This document shows, in pieces, positions 1 through 9,365 of a DNA stretch of 64,000 nucleotides. Both the position numbers and the translations under genes were made by a program. Source of the DNA: [Clostridium] saccharolyticum WM1 (GTDB lineage Bacteria; Bacillota; Clostridia; Lachnospirales; Lachnospiraceae); contig NC_014376.1 in the NCBI RefSeq assembly GCF_000144625.1, forward strand, positions 3,596,001-3,660,000, written 5' to 3'. Each line of letters begins with the position of its first letter. Position 1 is the first letter of the stretch. The notes below the pieces were generated by a model. It was not told where the DNA came from, ran no database searches, and saw only the letters and a program-made list of their open reading frames with translations.

Positions 1-180
1 GGTAATAAATCACATAAAAATCTACCACTATGTATATACATCCTTTATACTTTTCTCAATGTAACCACCTTCTTAATTTTAATTTTTGCCCATAATCTTT
101 TTAACGAAGTAGTAAATGACTTTAAGATACTTACATCTTTGATTCTTGATATGTGGGATAGTCATCACTTTAAATCTAAT
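1..180. other. AT-rich stretch downstream of the RHS gene
   Basis: This very AT-rich sequence lies just 3' of the RHS stop. On the minus strand an AAGAAGGTGG ribosome-binding-like string occurs near position 95, and an ATG at 41 opens a frame that runs off the left edge. Immunity genes usually sit here, directly after an RHS toxin tip, but too little is visible to call one. No convincing terminator was seen. Confidence 0.3.
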
Positions 181-3100
181 TTAAAATGCTAGCTTATATT
201 TATAATAGGTTTTATTCAATTGTCTTAATGCTCTCTCTTTTATGTTCTGGGATTGCTCCACTACAGTACCATTATAATTCGTGAAAGTCCTGCTAGCCGC
301 AGAACCATCTCTCATTGCATTATTGTTACTTTTCAACATATTATTAATATTATTCCACATCTCCTCAGCGTAAAGCTTTATTACTCCAAAGCCATTAGAA
401 ACAACTGTGCTCTTTATTAAACCTTTTAAATATAATCCTGTAGATACTTTCCATGCACGTAACTCCGAGTAACGTAAACCTTTTGGTCCTGATCCTGAAC
501 CACCTGCCCATCCTGCAAAACCTCCAACTACTGTGTTAAAAATAATATCCTTAGTACTATCTCCCTTTAATGCTGATCCAATTCCCGCAGTTGCGGTATT
601 TGCAAACACTTGATATCCTACTCCAAAATTTGTCATTCCAAATGCTCCAGACACTCCACCTTGAACGCCTGCAATAATTGTACTATCAATATTATAGTTT
701 TTAAAAGACATACCATTAGTGAAATATTGAACCCCAACATCAGCTAAAACACCTGCCCCAGCACCAATAGCTGCCCCCGTTGCAACAGCTGTTAACGCTA
801 CTGATGGTAATACTCCAAGTGTCGCAGCTGACAGTACTACTGCAGCACCAACTATCACCACACCTAATGCTATTTTAGCAGCTGTCTTTAACCATGATGG
901 TATTGCAGCATATCCACTTGGATCATGATACATAATTGGATTATTGTGACAATAGGTATACTTATTCAGGCTGAGCGGATCGGTGACTATCTGCTCATTT
1001 GGCATTTTTCGGATTGTATTTTCAACAATGTCTTCATTTAGGAATCGACCAGTCACAGATCTATAATACCTTGCTCTTAAGTTATAGGTATTCGTCTCTA
1101 AGTCTATATACTCCCCACAATACCGAAACGGATTTTCATCCTCCTTATCTGGGTTTCTCTCCACTCCAAAAGCATCATACTTATACGAGGCTTTACACGT
1201 TCCGCTTTGACTCCACAGTTGGGTTATATCCCCATGTTCATTAAATATATAATAGTATACCACACGATCTATTTCACTGGCAATTACATTGATTCCCCTT
1301 AAATAGGTTTTAATCTTGCTACTATCAGTCACTTCCGCTACAATATCGCTTCCATCCCAGCAATATAAATTTGTTTTCCCCTGGCTTTCGGTCAGTTTCC
1401 GCACCTCAGCACTGTGGCGCAGGCCATCTCCCCGGTACTGATATGTAATCTCTTTGTCATCCTGATTGATCCGGCTCAGTTGGTTGAATCCATCATAATG
1501 TCTCCACTCATAAACCGTTGGAACCTCTTTTCGATAGGTCCCCGATAACCTGACATTTCCCGGATAGTCCGGCGTAGGGGCTGTTTTCTCCCAAATCCGG
1601 AAGGTTTCATTTCCATTCTCATCATAACGGTACCGGTACGTTTCCGTTATTTTCCCCTGCTTATTTGTTTCCTTTTCCAACCGGTTGTTCAAACCATATT
1701 CATAGCTGGTAACACGGACCAACTCATCCTTTGTTCTTCCTTCCACCATCATTTTTACACGGTTGGAATAGGCGTCGTAGGTGTAAAGCGTCCGCTTCCA
1801 TCCAGAATAATCTTCTTCTGTCAGACGGCCCAGCCGGTCATATTGATAGGATATGGCAACTGGGGAAGAACCGGCTTTGTTGATCTTACTTAGAATATTC
1901 CCATCCACATCATAGCCGTATTCCCATGCAGAAATCACGGTTCCCTGCCGTTTATTCTCCAGAGAGATTACCCTATTACCATCATTATACTGATAGACGG
2001 TCTCCATACCGGACTGCGGATAGCGGAGGGTTTTACGGTTGCCTTTTTCATCATATTCGTACTCTGCCAATATCACCCCGGCAGCACTGTCTTTTCTTAC
2101 CTGCTTTAAACGATATAAGTCATCATACGTATAATACAGACCGACATCAGGGCTTGCTTTCCCTTCTCGGGTCAGTTGAAAGGACAGGCGGTTTCCATAT
2201 ATATCATAAGTATAATCCTTCCTCACATTTCCCGGATCCTCCTGGCGGGCCAGCTGGCCTTTATGATTATAGAGGTACTTCGTCTCCAGGAGGGCGGTTT
2301 GTTTTCCCCCCACAGATTCCCGGCTGACTTCCCGAATCCGCTTGCCGTTCTTTCCATAGGCATACTCCCGCTCGCTAATTACCATACCATCAGGCGTTCT
2401 CTTTTGCACGGTTTCTTTTAGCAGGCGTTCCAGGGCATCATGCTGATAAACAGTCTGGTCCTTGTTCCTGTCCATTTTTTTCTGCAGTCTTCCGGCTTTG
2501 TCATACTCATAGTATTCCGTACTACCACGGGCATCAGTCATTGCCGTGACATTCCCAAAGCGGTCATAGGTGTATTTTGTTACCTCCCGCCCTTCGCCGG
2601 ACGGGGTATCCCCGGTCCTCCTTAGAATGACCTGATTCATCACATCATACCGGCAGGTGGTCTTAATCCAGTTGCCCGGGCTTAAGTACTGGTAGGTATC
2701 GGTCAGTCGGTTCCTGGCATCATAAACATACTGAGTCTCCTGCCATCCATCTTTTTGTTCCTTTTTTTCCCCTATGATATTTCCGGCTCCATCATAGTAA
2801 TATTTTACAATCCGGCTGCGGTGGTCAAACGGCGTGGTGATCTGAACAAGACGTCCTGCCTTATCGTATTGGAATACTGTCTTCTTTCCGGCTTCATCCC
2901 ATTGGAACCGTTTATTGCCAAGCCCATCATATTGAATGCTGGTAATTCGCTCCTGGCCGGAGTCTGTCCGTATGGATTTTACGATGCGGCCAGCATAATC
3001 GTACTCCCAGCGTTCCACATTGTTCCCGGCATCAATTTTCCGGACATTGTTTCCTGCATTGTCATACTCGTAGGAAAACACCTTCTTTCCGGCTAAGATC

Positions 3101-5694
3101 TCCTTCCTAACCTGGTCTTTTTGGTCTTTATAACATTCTGTCACGATATCCGGAGCGGAGGCGTCTCCTATGACTTTTTTTACCTCGCGTAAGTATTTTA
3201 TTCCATCTGGATCGGTAAATACCTCATGGTATTCATACTTCTCCTCATAGCCCACTTGGGGAATCGTGCGGGACAGCACCCGGCCAAAAGAATCGTAAGT
3301 ATAACGTTCCGTTTTTCTTATATTATCCGTTGCTGTGCCGTTCCCATCATAAGTGACTGCTTCTGTAAGCTCTCCCCATGAATTATACCGGAAATCCTGA
3401 AGCACGACATCGCCGGAAGTCGGTTCCTTGGATACGGCAAGACAGACCTGTTGAATCTGCCCAAATGGTGTGTATTGAATTCTTCTTTTCTGGTGGTTCG
3501 CATCTGTTTCCGTGATATAGTTTAAATGGTCATTATAATAGGTTTCCTTTATGTCCTGCTGGCCGTCTACCAGAGGCAGCGTCTCTGCTACAATCCGTCC
3601 CAGTTCGTCATAGCGGTAGGTAGTTACCTGATTCCTGGAATCCTTTTTAGAGATAAGCCTTCCCCAGTTGTCATATTGGAATTCTTTCTTAATTGGATCA
3701 CAGAGCTTGCCGTCTGCATCTCGGATGTCGCTTTGTTCTTTTGATATAACGCTATGTGTGTATCTGCTGTTAGCACTGGAAGGAGAGCTGTATTTATAAA
3801 TCGTTTCCGCATATTCACCTGACTGTTCCAGGTTCCCGCTGTCTGCCAGGAAGTATTTTCTTTCATTGGTCACACAGTAGGGATTTGCCCCATCCTTATA
3901 ATCATATTCTGTCTTTTCTTTTAAGACTCCATTTTCATAGACCAGATGATATTTTATAACTCGCTTTCCCAAATCCTCATGAAGCTCATTTTTTTCTATG
4001 ATCAGGTCAGAGCCTTTTTTTCTTTCTGTTTCAAGAACGATGCTGTAGACATCATAGCTTGTATTGATTTCCTGATCACTAGAATGGTCATCCGGATAGG
4101 TTTCCTTATACTTAATGACATTTGCTTTTTGATCGGAGGAATAAGTCCAGTTGGTTTCCTTTTTCAGAAACTGGGATTTATTGTTCCTGTCAAATACCTG
4201 ATCAACGGCTGACACGAGTAGTTTATTACTATATTGATAAACGCCTTTTGAAATAAGGGCATTCTGATAACGAACCTCCTTATTTATTAGCTGTCCTTCC
4301 CCATCAAACTGATGGGTTTCCAAAATGTCCTGACGATGTTTTACTTCTGCATATTCGATATACGTGCCATTGCCGTACTCGTAGGAAACTCCGGAATCAA
4401 GCCTGTACCTGTATTCTGCCCGGTTGTACTCACTTCCTTCAGCAAGATCCTTTTTCATTGTCAATGCAAAATGGGTAAGCTTTCCACCGGCATCATTTAC
4501 AATGCTGATTTCCCTGCCATATGTCAACTGAGTGGATGCAAGATTTGGGTATGTGACGCTCTTTAACAGCAAATAATTGCGTACCCTATTTCCAGTAGTA
4601 TTTCCTACTGCTTTCTTGGAGGCATAACTCATAACTCCCTTGTAATCTTCTGGATTATAGTAGTTGTACTGTGTCTTACGGCCTGCGGGGTCTGTTACTC
4701 CGGTAAGCTTAAGAGGCTGCGTCTGATCGATTTGGTAGGAAAGTTCACATGTTTTTCCTGTTGTGCTTTCCGGCAATCTCCAGATAAGTCCGTAATCGGT
4801 CTTTTCCAAGCTGATTGTACGCCCCCAGGTGTCTACTATCACCATACCGCCATAATCCTTTAAATCGTAACAAATCACATTTCCAAACTTGTCCTGCCGG
4901 GCAGCCAGTGTAAACTTCTGGGGCGTCAGTTTATCCCTGTCTCCATCATTTCCATATAAATTTTTAAAATAATCTTTATTACCATTTTTGTATTCAATTA
5001 TAATATCATAAGCTTTTGTAATACCGGCTGCATATGGGTGGTGAATCATACCTGATCTGGTGATAATCCTGATATCTTTTAGAGTATGATCCACAAATGA
5101 GTCTGAGGACCGGCTTATCTTTAAACTTCTGCCGTCTTCCAGATGCAGAAAATAATCAAAAGCGGGAAGTCCCATTAAAATTGACTTCGGAGGATCAACC
5201 GGTACTACCATAAAAGAACATTTAAGATACGGTACAGTCTCAATGGATGGCAGGACAAAGGACCAGCCATATCCCAGCCCATAAGTTTTGGCATAAAAAC
5301 TGTTATCTTTAGAACCTGTTTTTAGCTTATTATCTTTGACATATGGATCCATATCCATTAAATTGGCACATCCGGAATCATAGCGTCTGGCAATGGATAC
5401 GTCAAAGCCATCCCTGCCGGGCAGTACAAAGTCGGTTGTCTCATATTGAACATTGCCGGTGCTTAACTGAACATTTACCTGATTTGTTTCAAAATAGGTA
5501 AATGGGGATTCTGGATACTGTTTTATATCGGAAAATTCTTCCTTCTCCGTAGGCAGTGCTGCCCGGCTAAATCGTGTTTCCCGGCTTTTTGCTTCATTCT
5601 CTTCTCCGCTTGATACGTCCTCTTCCGTCTTTGTATCAGGCACTTCCCATTTATTTTTATTCATGTAATCCTTTATAATCTTTTTATCGTCCAT
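181..5694 (-). CDS. RHS/YD-repeat protein with variable C-terminal tip
   Basis: This is a large (1837 aa) RHS-family protein. After a charged N-terminus of about 60 residues comes the LPGRDGFDVSIARRYDSG block typical of RHS N-termini. Many YD repeats (patterns such as YDELGRIVAE, YDNAGN, YEYDKAGRLQ) follow, then the RHS-associated core (RYYRSVTGRFLNEDI, then LNKYTYCHNNP) ending in DPSG near residue 1590. The last ~243 residues differ: a Gly/Ala-rich hydrophobic stretch, then a polar tail whose family I do not recognise. In known RHS proteins the repeats form a shell around a C-terminal toxin. No secretion signal is evident. AAGAAGGG lies 5 nt before the ATG, and the gene starts 17 nt after the upstream stop, so the two are probably co-transcribed. 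The tip is more AT-rich than the core, as expected for an exchanged tip. Confidence 0.9.
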   Translation of the reverse strand: MDDKKIIKDYMNKNKWEVPDTKTEEDVSSGEENEAKSRETRFSRAALPTEKEEFSDIKQYPESPFTYFETNQVNVQLSTGNVQYETTDFVLPGRDGFDVSIARRYDSGCANLMDMDPYVKDNKLKTGSKDNSFYAKTYGLGYGWSFVLPSIETVPYLKCSFMVVPVDPPKSILMGLPAFDYFLHLEDGRSLKISRSSDSFVDHTLKDIRIITRSGMIHHPYAAGITKAYDIIIEYKNGNKDYFKNLYGNDGDRDKLTPQKFTLAARQDKFGNVICYDLKDYGGMVIVDTWGRTISLEKTDYGLIWRLPESTTGKTCELSYQIDQTQPLKLTGVTDPAGRKTQYNYYNPEDYKGVMSYASKKAVGNTTGNRVRNYLLLKSVTYPNLASTQLTYGREISIVNDAGGKLTHFALTMKKDLAEGSEYNRAEYRYRLDSGVSYEYGNGTYIEYAEVKHRQDILETHQFDGEGQLINKEVRYQNALISKGVYQYSNKLLVSAVDQVFDRNNKSQFLKKETNWTYSSDQKANVIKYKETYPDDHSSDQEINTSYDVYSIVLETERKKGSDLIIEKNELHEDLGKRVIKYHLVYENGVLKEKTEYDYKDGANPYCVTNERKYFLADSGNLEQSGEYAETIYKYSSPSSANSRYTHSVISKEQSDIRDADGKLCDPIKKEFQYDNWGRLISKKDSRNQVTTYRYDELGRIVAETLPLVDGQQDIKETYYNDHLNYITETDANHQKRRIQYTPFGQIQQVCLAVSKEPTSGDVVLQDFRYNSWGELTEAVTYDGNGTATDNIRKTERYTYDSFGRVLSRTIPQVGYEEKYEYHEVFTDPDGIKYLREVKKVIGDASAPDIVTECYKDQKDQVRKEILAGKKVFSYEYDNAGNNVRKIDAGNNVERWEYDYAGRIVKSIRTDSGQERITSIQYDGLGNKRFQWDEAGKKTVFQYDKAGRLVQITTPFDHRSRIVKYYYDGAGNIIGEKKEQKDGWQETQYVYDARNRLTDTYQYLSPGNWIKTTCRYDVMNQVILRRTGDTPSGEGREVTKYTYDRFGNVTAMTDARGSTEYYEYDKAGRLQKKMDRNKDQTVYQHDALERLLKETVQKRTPDGMVISEREYAYGKNGKRIREVSRESVGGKQTALLETKYLYNHKGQLARQEDPGNVRKDYTYDIYGNRLSFQLTREGKASPDVGLYYTYDDLYRLKQVRKDSAAGVILAEYEYDEKGNRKTLRYPQSGMETVYQYNDGNRVISLENKRQGTVISAWEYGYDVDGNILSKINKAGSSPVAISYQYDRLGRLTEEDYSGWKRTLYTYDAYSNRVKMMVEGRTKDELVRVTSYEYGLNNRLEKETNKQGKITETYRYRYDENGNETFRIWEKTAPTPDYPGNVRLSGTYRKEVPTVYEWRHYDGFNQLSRINQDDKEITYQYRGDGLRHSAEVRKLTESQGKTNLYCWDGSDIVAEVTDSSKIKTYLRGINVIASEIDRVVYYYIFNEHGDITQLWSQSGTCKASYKYDAFGVERNPDKEDENPFRYCGEYIDLETNTYNLRARYYRSVTGRFLNEDIVENTIRKMPNEQIVTDPLSLNKYTYCHNNPIMYHDPSGYAAIPSWLKTAAKIALGVVIVGAAVVLSAATLGVLPSVALTAVATGAAIGAGAGVLADVGVQYFTNGMSFKNYNIDSTIIAGVQGGVSGAFGMTNFGVGYQVFANTATAGIGSALKGDSTKDIIFNTVVGGFAGWAGGSGSGPKGLRYSELRAWKVSTGLYLKGLIKSTVVSNGFGVIKLYAEEMWNNINNMLKSNNNAMRDGSAASRTFTNYNGTVVEQSQNIKERALRQLNKTYYKYKLAF

Positions 5695-5711
5695 CTATTC
5701 CCTTCTTCATC

Positions 5712-6767
5712 TTAAAATAATGATACTGCTGCACTCCCGGTTCCCTTGGCGATAAATTCTATCAACGCAATAGAACCGCTAAAGCATTCATTCTGGTTTA
5801 ACTGTCTGGTTGATTGAAACCACAGCTTTCCCGGAATACTGGAATATATTTTTAAATTTTCTTCCGGATAATATCCTGGTTTAGTTATGCTTCTTAGACT
5901 GCCGGCTGCGAGGCTGGTCAATTCCAGTAAGTATGGATCATACCGAAGATTCATGCGGATTTTCTCCAGACCGCTGACCTCCTGGGCTTTCAGGAGGACT
6001 GCGTAACGTTTTCCGGTCTTTACCGGGTATTCCATGGTACTGCTGCGGTAAAATACAGGAATCACCGGCAATTGTGCTGTCTCTAAATAATCAGATTCAT
6101 CACCTTCAGAACCATATGCTTTGATCCGGTACGTTGCGTTGGACGCCCCAATTGGGATGGAATCTGTCATTCCCCGGTGTTCTTCAATCTGTTTCTGTGT
6201 ATCCAATTCATGGAACGTCAAGCCTTTTCTTTCCCATTCATTCAATGTCAGCCATCTGGAGTCAATACTCTTCCAGGATATGCCAGACAGCGTCACCTTC
6301 TCCCCTTCATCCCATGAATGTCCGGATGATTCCAGGCTGCTCCAGGCTTTTTTATGTTCGTCCAATTCCAACCAGGTACGTCCCTGCTCAATGCCGGGCC
6401 GTTCAACTCCAAATCCTTTAAATATTTCAAAACTGATTTCCCGGCTTTCTAATTGCTGCCAGGTATAGGAAGGATTCTCAAGCTGCAACCAGCTTAACTG
6501 ATCATAATCCAGGCGTTCCCAGTGCTGACCTTTGCCTGTTCTGGTTTCGATTTGTTGCCAGGTAAGGGCATCCTGATCATACCTGCTCCATGGTTCATTG
6601 ATACTTTCTAAATTATCCCAGGTGTAACCGGACAGAACCTGTAAAAAAGATTCATTAAATACCCGTTCTACAATATAATTTTTATCTGCTTCCACCGCTC
6701 CCCAACTGATTTCCGCTTGTTCTCCTTCGTGGAGGGCGGGGATATGTAAACATTCCGGTCGGTTCAT
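5712..6767 (-). CDS. Trp-rich repeat protein with cohesin-like C-terminal domain
   Basis: 351-aa protein. A longer frame reaches 6860, but AAAGGAG stands a short distance before the ATG at 6767 (MNRPECLHIP), so I use that start. Residues ~40-200 carry about ten short degenerate repeats of the form W-x-x-L-E/D (TWDNLES, TWQQIET, HWERLD, SWLQLEN, TWQQLES, TWLELDE, AWSSLES, SWKSIDS). The last ~110 residues resemble a cohesin/dockerin-partner beta-sandwich (VSGLEKIRMNLRYDPYLLEL, then a late IEFIAKGTGS block). There is no signal peptide. It sits between the tail-fibre shuffling region and the RHS gene on the same strand, suggesting an adaptor or structural role with them. The family was not recognised and the role is inference. 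Confidence 0.7.
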   Translation of the reverse strand: MNRPECLHIPALHEGEQAEISWGAVEADKNYIVERVFNESFLQVLSGYTWDNLESINEPWSRYDQDALTWQQIETRTGKGQHWERLDYDQLSWLQLENPSYTWQQLESREISFEIFKGFGVERPGIEQGRTWLELDEHKKAWSSLESSGHSWDEGEKVTLSGISWKSIDSRWLTLNEWERKGLTFHELDTQKQIEEHRGMTDSIPIGASNATYRIKAYGSEGDESDYLETAQLPVIPVFYRSSTMEYPVKTGKRYAVLLKAQEVSGLEKIRMNLRYDPYLLELTSLAAGSLRSITKPGYYPEENLKIYSSIPGKLWFQSTRQLNQNECFSGSIALIEFIAKGTGSAAVSLF

Positions 6768-6935
6768 AATTAATAGGTTTCTCCTTTCATTGTCTATTTG
6801 TAATTTTAGTTTTGTTTTATAATTGATTGTATTTGGAGTTTTTCCTCTATTACTCCGCACTTGTATTATGATATATTCCGTTTTTGTATCATGCGATTTT
6901 TTGCCGTATTTCGTTTTTGGGCAATTGACTTAACT

Positions 6936-6948
6936 AAATAGTGATTTA
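6936..6948 (+). repeat. Recombination site A (outer left)
   Basis: AAATAGTGATTTA. Core ATAGTGATTTA (6938-6948) is one of four copies in alternating orientation. The sequence to its right is cassette 2. To its left an in-frame TAA closes the reading frame, so this is a silent site. Confidence 0.75.
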
Positions 6949-7227
6949 GTCTTGAAGGCAAATGCCAGTGATTTAACAAACACAAATAGCAATTTAACTG
7001 CACATAAGACATCTACTGATCATGATAGTAGATACTATACTAAAGCGCAAATTGATGCCATGTTAGAACAAATGGCAGTCATGTACTACGTAAATAATAA
7101 TGTTGTTATTGCCGACGCTAAGACCAAGCAAATATATCAAACTATGAATCTACAGACAAACAGATTAATTACTGATGCGAACGGCTGGGTAAATACTTAT
7201 GATTTGACAACGGTAAAAGTACCGTAA
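6940..7227 (+). other. Silent tail-fibre cassette 2, copy 1
   Basis: A start-less open frame of 96 codons reading SDL-VLKANASDLTNTNS and on through SRYYTKAQIDAMLEQMAVMYYV to a stop. YTKAQID-type motifs are common in phage tail fibres. It has no ribosome binding site, and its frame is closed by TAA just left of site A, so it is not expressed where it lies. Joined at the core site to the N-terminal module ending ITKLNSDL (9483 down to about 9356), the frame is maintained, which shows it is an alternative C-terminus. Confidence 0.7.
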
Positions 7228-7236
7228 ATGATCATT

Positions 7237-7548
7237 TTAGGCATCAATGAGTCCAAATAAAAGAGTAACGCGGAAAGCTGATGCTAGTGAAGTATTAAAC
7301 CCAACCTGTAATGTAGTATCATCATAACGATGACAATAGGTTACCCAGAAGCCATTTCCAGTAGTCCACGACACGCAAGCTGTAGGTGCACAATAGTCTG
7401 GCAGTTTTTTACCTGTAATACCCAGATCGAACAAGCTAATATTTATCCAACTGTTACCGCCTGTATTTAGCAAAGCGTATTGCTTGTTTGCCAGATATTT
7501 ACTCTCTGCATTAAGAACTAATTTATTGTTCAATGCAGTTAAATCACT
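7237..7548 (-). other. Silent tail-fibre cassette 1, copy 1 (intact)
   Basis: A 104-codon frame beginning SDLTALNNKLVLNAES and ending FRVTLLFGLIDA. It is the intact version of the cassette now joined to the expressed N-terminus at 9053-9483, which has lost one T. The internal ATG (7533) has no good ribosome binding site, and TAA-TAA stands in frame just upstream of site B. I therefore regard it as a silent donor cassette rather than a gene. Confidence 0.65.
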
Positions 7549-7556
7549 ATATTATT
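7540..7556 (-). repeat. Recombination site B (inner left)
   Basis: Reads AATAATATAGTGATTTA on the minus strand. It is a 17-bp exact inverted match to site C (8748-8764), so the pair brackets the recombinase gene. Two in-frame TAA codons precede the core, keeping the adjoining cassette silent. Confidence 0.75.
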
Positions 7557-7668
7557 AAGCCATCTCTCATATCTCCTTATTACTTCATTCCCAGCTTTTG
7601 TTTGGAAAAAGGGTAAACTTAATAAAGTACCCGATTCCAGCTACTTAAAATCAATCCATTTCAGCTAT

Positions 7669-8688
7669 TTATGCAAACTTCCGGTGAGACTCTTTTACAT
7701 TTTCCTCCTGGACTGTGCAGTAGATCATTGTCGTATCTAGTTTTTCATGTCCCAGAAGTTTTGACACCTGCTCTACCGGCATCCCTCTATTCAGAAGATC
7801 AGTAGCTATAGTCCTCCGGAAACGATGCGGATGGACCTTCTTCACACCTGCACGCCGCCCAAGTTGCCTAAACATGTATTGGATTCCGGCAACAGTTAGG
7901 CGAGCATGAGGCTGATCTAGTGTTGCAAATAAAGGCTTATTTTCCAATTCTTCCTCGGTTATCCCCTCCTCCTTCATGCGCTCCTTAAGGTATCTCTTTA
8001 AGTAAAACCTAGCATTATCCGTCAAATACACCTTTCTTTCCTTACTTCCCTTGCCAAATACAATCAACTCCTGCCGCCCCATTTCTATATCACAAACATT
8101 CAGTAACGCCAGCTCTGACACCCTGACACCTGTACTGTACAAAAACTCCATTAAGGCACGGTCCCTCAGTACCGTACAATTAACCCTAAGTGCTTCCATT
8201 TCTTCCTGGGAAAACGGCTTTTTGATGGTCTTGGCCAGCTTCAGGATCCCTACCCGTTTAACCGGGTTACTGGTCACAAGCTCCTCTGTAGTGAGGAAAT
8301 CCCAGAAGCTGGATAAATAATGCAGCCTTGTCTGCATGGTGGTCATTTTAATGCCGTGCTGCTCCCTCATGACCCCATAATAATATCGGAGATCCATGGC
8401 GGTAATGTCCTCAATCCGTTTCCCCAGGAAATCCAGCATCTTGCAGATCTCCGTTGTATATTGCTTTAAGGTATTTTCCTGTCGGTTAACTGCCTTTTTG
8501 CTTGCCACGAACATCTTAACCTTTAAGGCGTCGCCGTCAATACCCGTTTCTGCTACCTCGTAACATTCTTCCCTTACTTCCACGCCGTGAAAATTAATAT
8601 ACAGTGCATTATGCAACTGCTCCATCTGTCCACTATCCAGGTGCGGCAGCATAGTATTGATTACTTTTTCCAAAATCTGCTCTATCAT
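7669..8688 (-). CDS. Tyrosine recombinase (XerC/D-like)
   Basis: 339-aa integrase-family recombinase. There is an N-terminal SAM-like DNA-binding region (around YTTEICKMLDFLGKRIEDI), then a catalytic domain with all the expected residues: Arg in TGVRVSELALL, Lys in GKGSKERKVYL, HPHRFRRT (His-x-x-Arg), His in LLGHEKLDTTM and Tyr in MIYC. AAGGAGGG precedes the ATG. The gene lies between sites B and C, inside the shuffling region, on the same strand as the SOS promoter. Genes of this type placed within invertible DNA usually catalyse the inversion, so I infer that it acts on sites A-D. There are no transfer genes or other integrative-element parts nearby. Confidence 0.9.
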   Translation of the reverse strand: MIEQILEKVINTMLPHLDSGQMEQLHNALYINFHGVEVREECYEVAETGIDGDALKVKMFVASKKAVNRQENTLKQYTTEICKMLDFLGKRIEDITAMDLRYYYGVMREQHGIKMTTMQTRLHYLSSFWDFLTTEELVTSNPVKRVGILKLAKTIKKPFSQEEMEALRVNCTVLRDRALMEFLYSTGVRVSELALLNVCDIEMGRQELIVFGKGSKERKVYLTDNARFYLKRYLKERMKEEGITEEELENKPLFATLDQPHARLTVAGIQYMFRQLGRRAGVKKVHPHRFRRTIATDLLNRGMPVEQVSKLLGHEKLDTTMIYCTVQEENVKESHRKFA

Positions 8689-8747
8689 TTGTTAAAGCCC
8701 TCCTTCCACATTATTGTAAAAGATAGGGCCGTTTTGGTCCACTACTC

Positions 8748-8764
8748 AATAATATAGTGATTTA
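8748..8764 (+). repeat. Recombination site C (inner right)
   Basis: AATAATATAGTGATTTA, an exact inverted match of site B. Core ATAGTGATTTA is at 8754-8764. An in-frame TAA lies immediately left of the core, so the cassette to its right is silent. Confidence 0.75.
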
Positions 8765-9365
8765 GTCTTGAAGGCAAATGCCAGTGATTTAACAAACACA
8801 AATAGCAATTTAACTGCACATAAGACATCTACTGATCATGATAGTAGATACTATACTAAAGCGCAAATTGATGCCATGTTAGAACAAATGGCAGTCATGT
8901 ACTACGTAAATAATAATGTTGTTATTGCCGACGCTAAGACCAAGCAAATATATCAAACTATGAATCTACAGACAAACAGATTAATTACTGATGCGAACGG
9001 CTGGGTAAATACTTATGATTTGACAACGGTAAAAGTACCGTAAATGATCATTTTAGGCATCAATGAGTCCAAATAATAGAGTAACGCGGAAAGCTGATGC
9101 TAGTGAAGTATTAAACCCAACCTGTAATGTAGTATCATCATAACGATGACAATAGGTTACCCAGAAGCCATTTCCAGTAGTCCACGACACGCAAGCTGTA
9201 GGTGCACAATAGTCTGGCAGTTTTTACCTGTAATACCCAGATCGAACAAGCTAATATTTATCCAACTGTTACCGCCTGTATTTAGCAAAGCGTATTGCTT
9301 GTTTGCCAGATATTTACTCTCTGCATTAAGAACTAATTTATTGTTCAATGCAGTTAAATCACTAT
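8754..9365. repeat. Invertible segment, copy 2 (sites C-D)
   Basis: A 612-bp near-perfect duplicate of 6938-7550 in the same orientation. Its right end, site D, abuts the only version of the tail-fibre N-terminus that has a start codon and a promoter. Confidence 0.8.
8756..9043 (+). other. Silent tail-fibre cassette 2, copy 2
   Basis: Identical by eye to the 6940-7227 cassette (YTKAQIDAMLEQMAVMYYV, ending TYDLTTVKVP). Inversion between sites C and D would place it in frame behind the N-terminal module whose start codon is at 9483. Confidence 0.7.

Larger units (their letters stand above)
6938..7550. repeat. Invertible segment, copy 1 (sites A-B)
   Basis: A 613-bp segment, almost identical and in direct orientation to 8754-9365. 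It contains cassette 2 on the plus strand and cassette 1 on the minus strand, their stop codons converging 9 bp apart. It is bounded by inverted copies of ATAGTGATTTA. By eye it differs from copy 2 by one synonymous base and one extra T in a homopolymer (six T at 7405-7410 against five at 9221-9225). Confidence 0.8.

Noticed and set aside
7237..7533. Independent 98-aa gene in the copy 1 segment
   Set aside because: No ribosome binding site; the frame continues to the recombination core and is stopped by TAA-TAA there, so it is better explained as a silent cassette.
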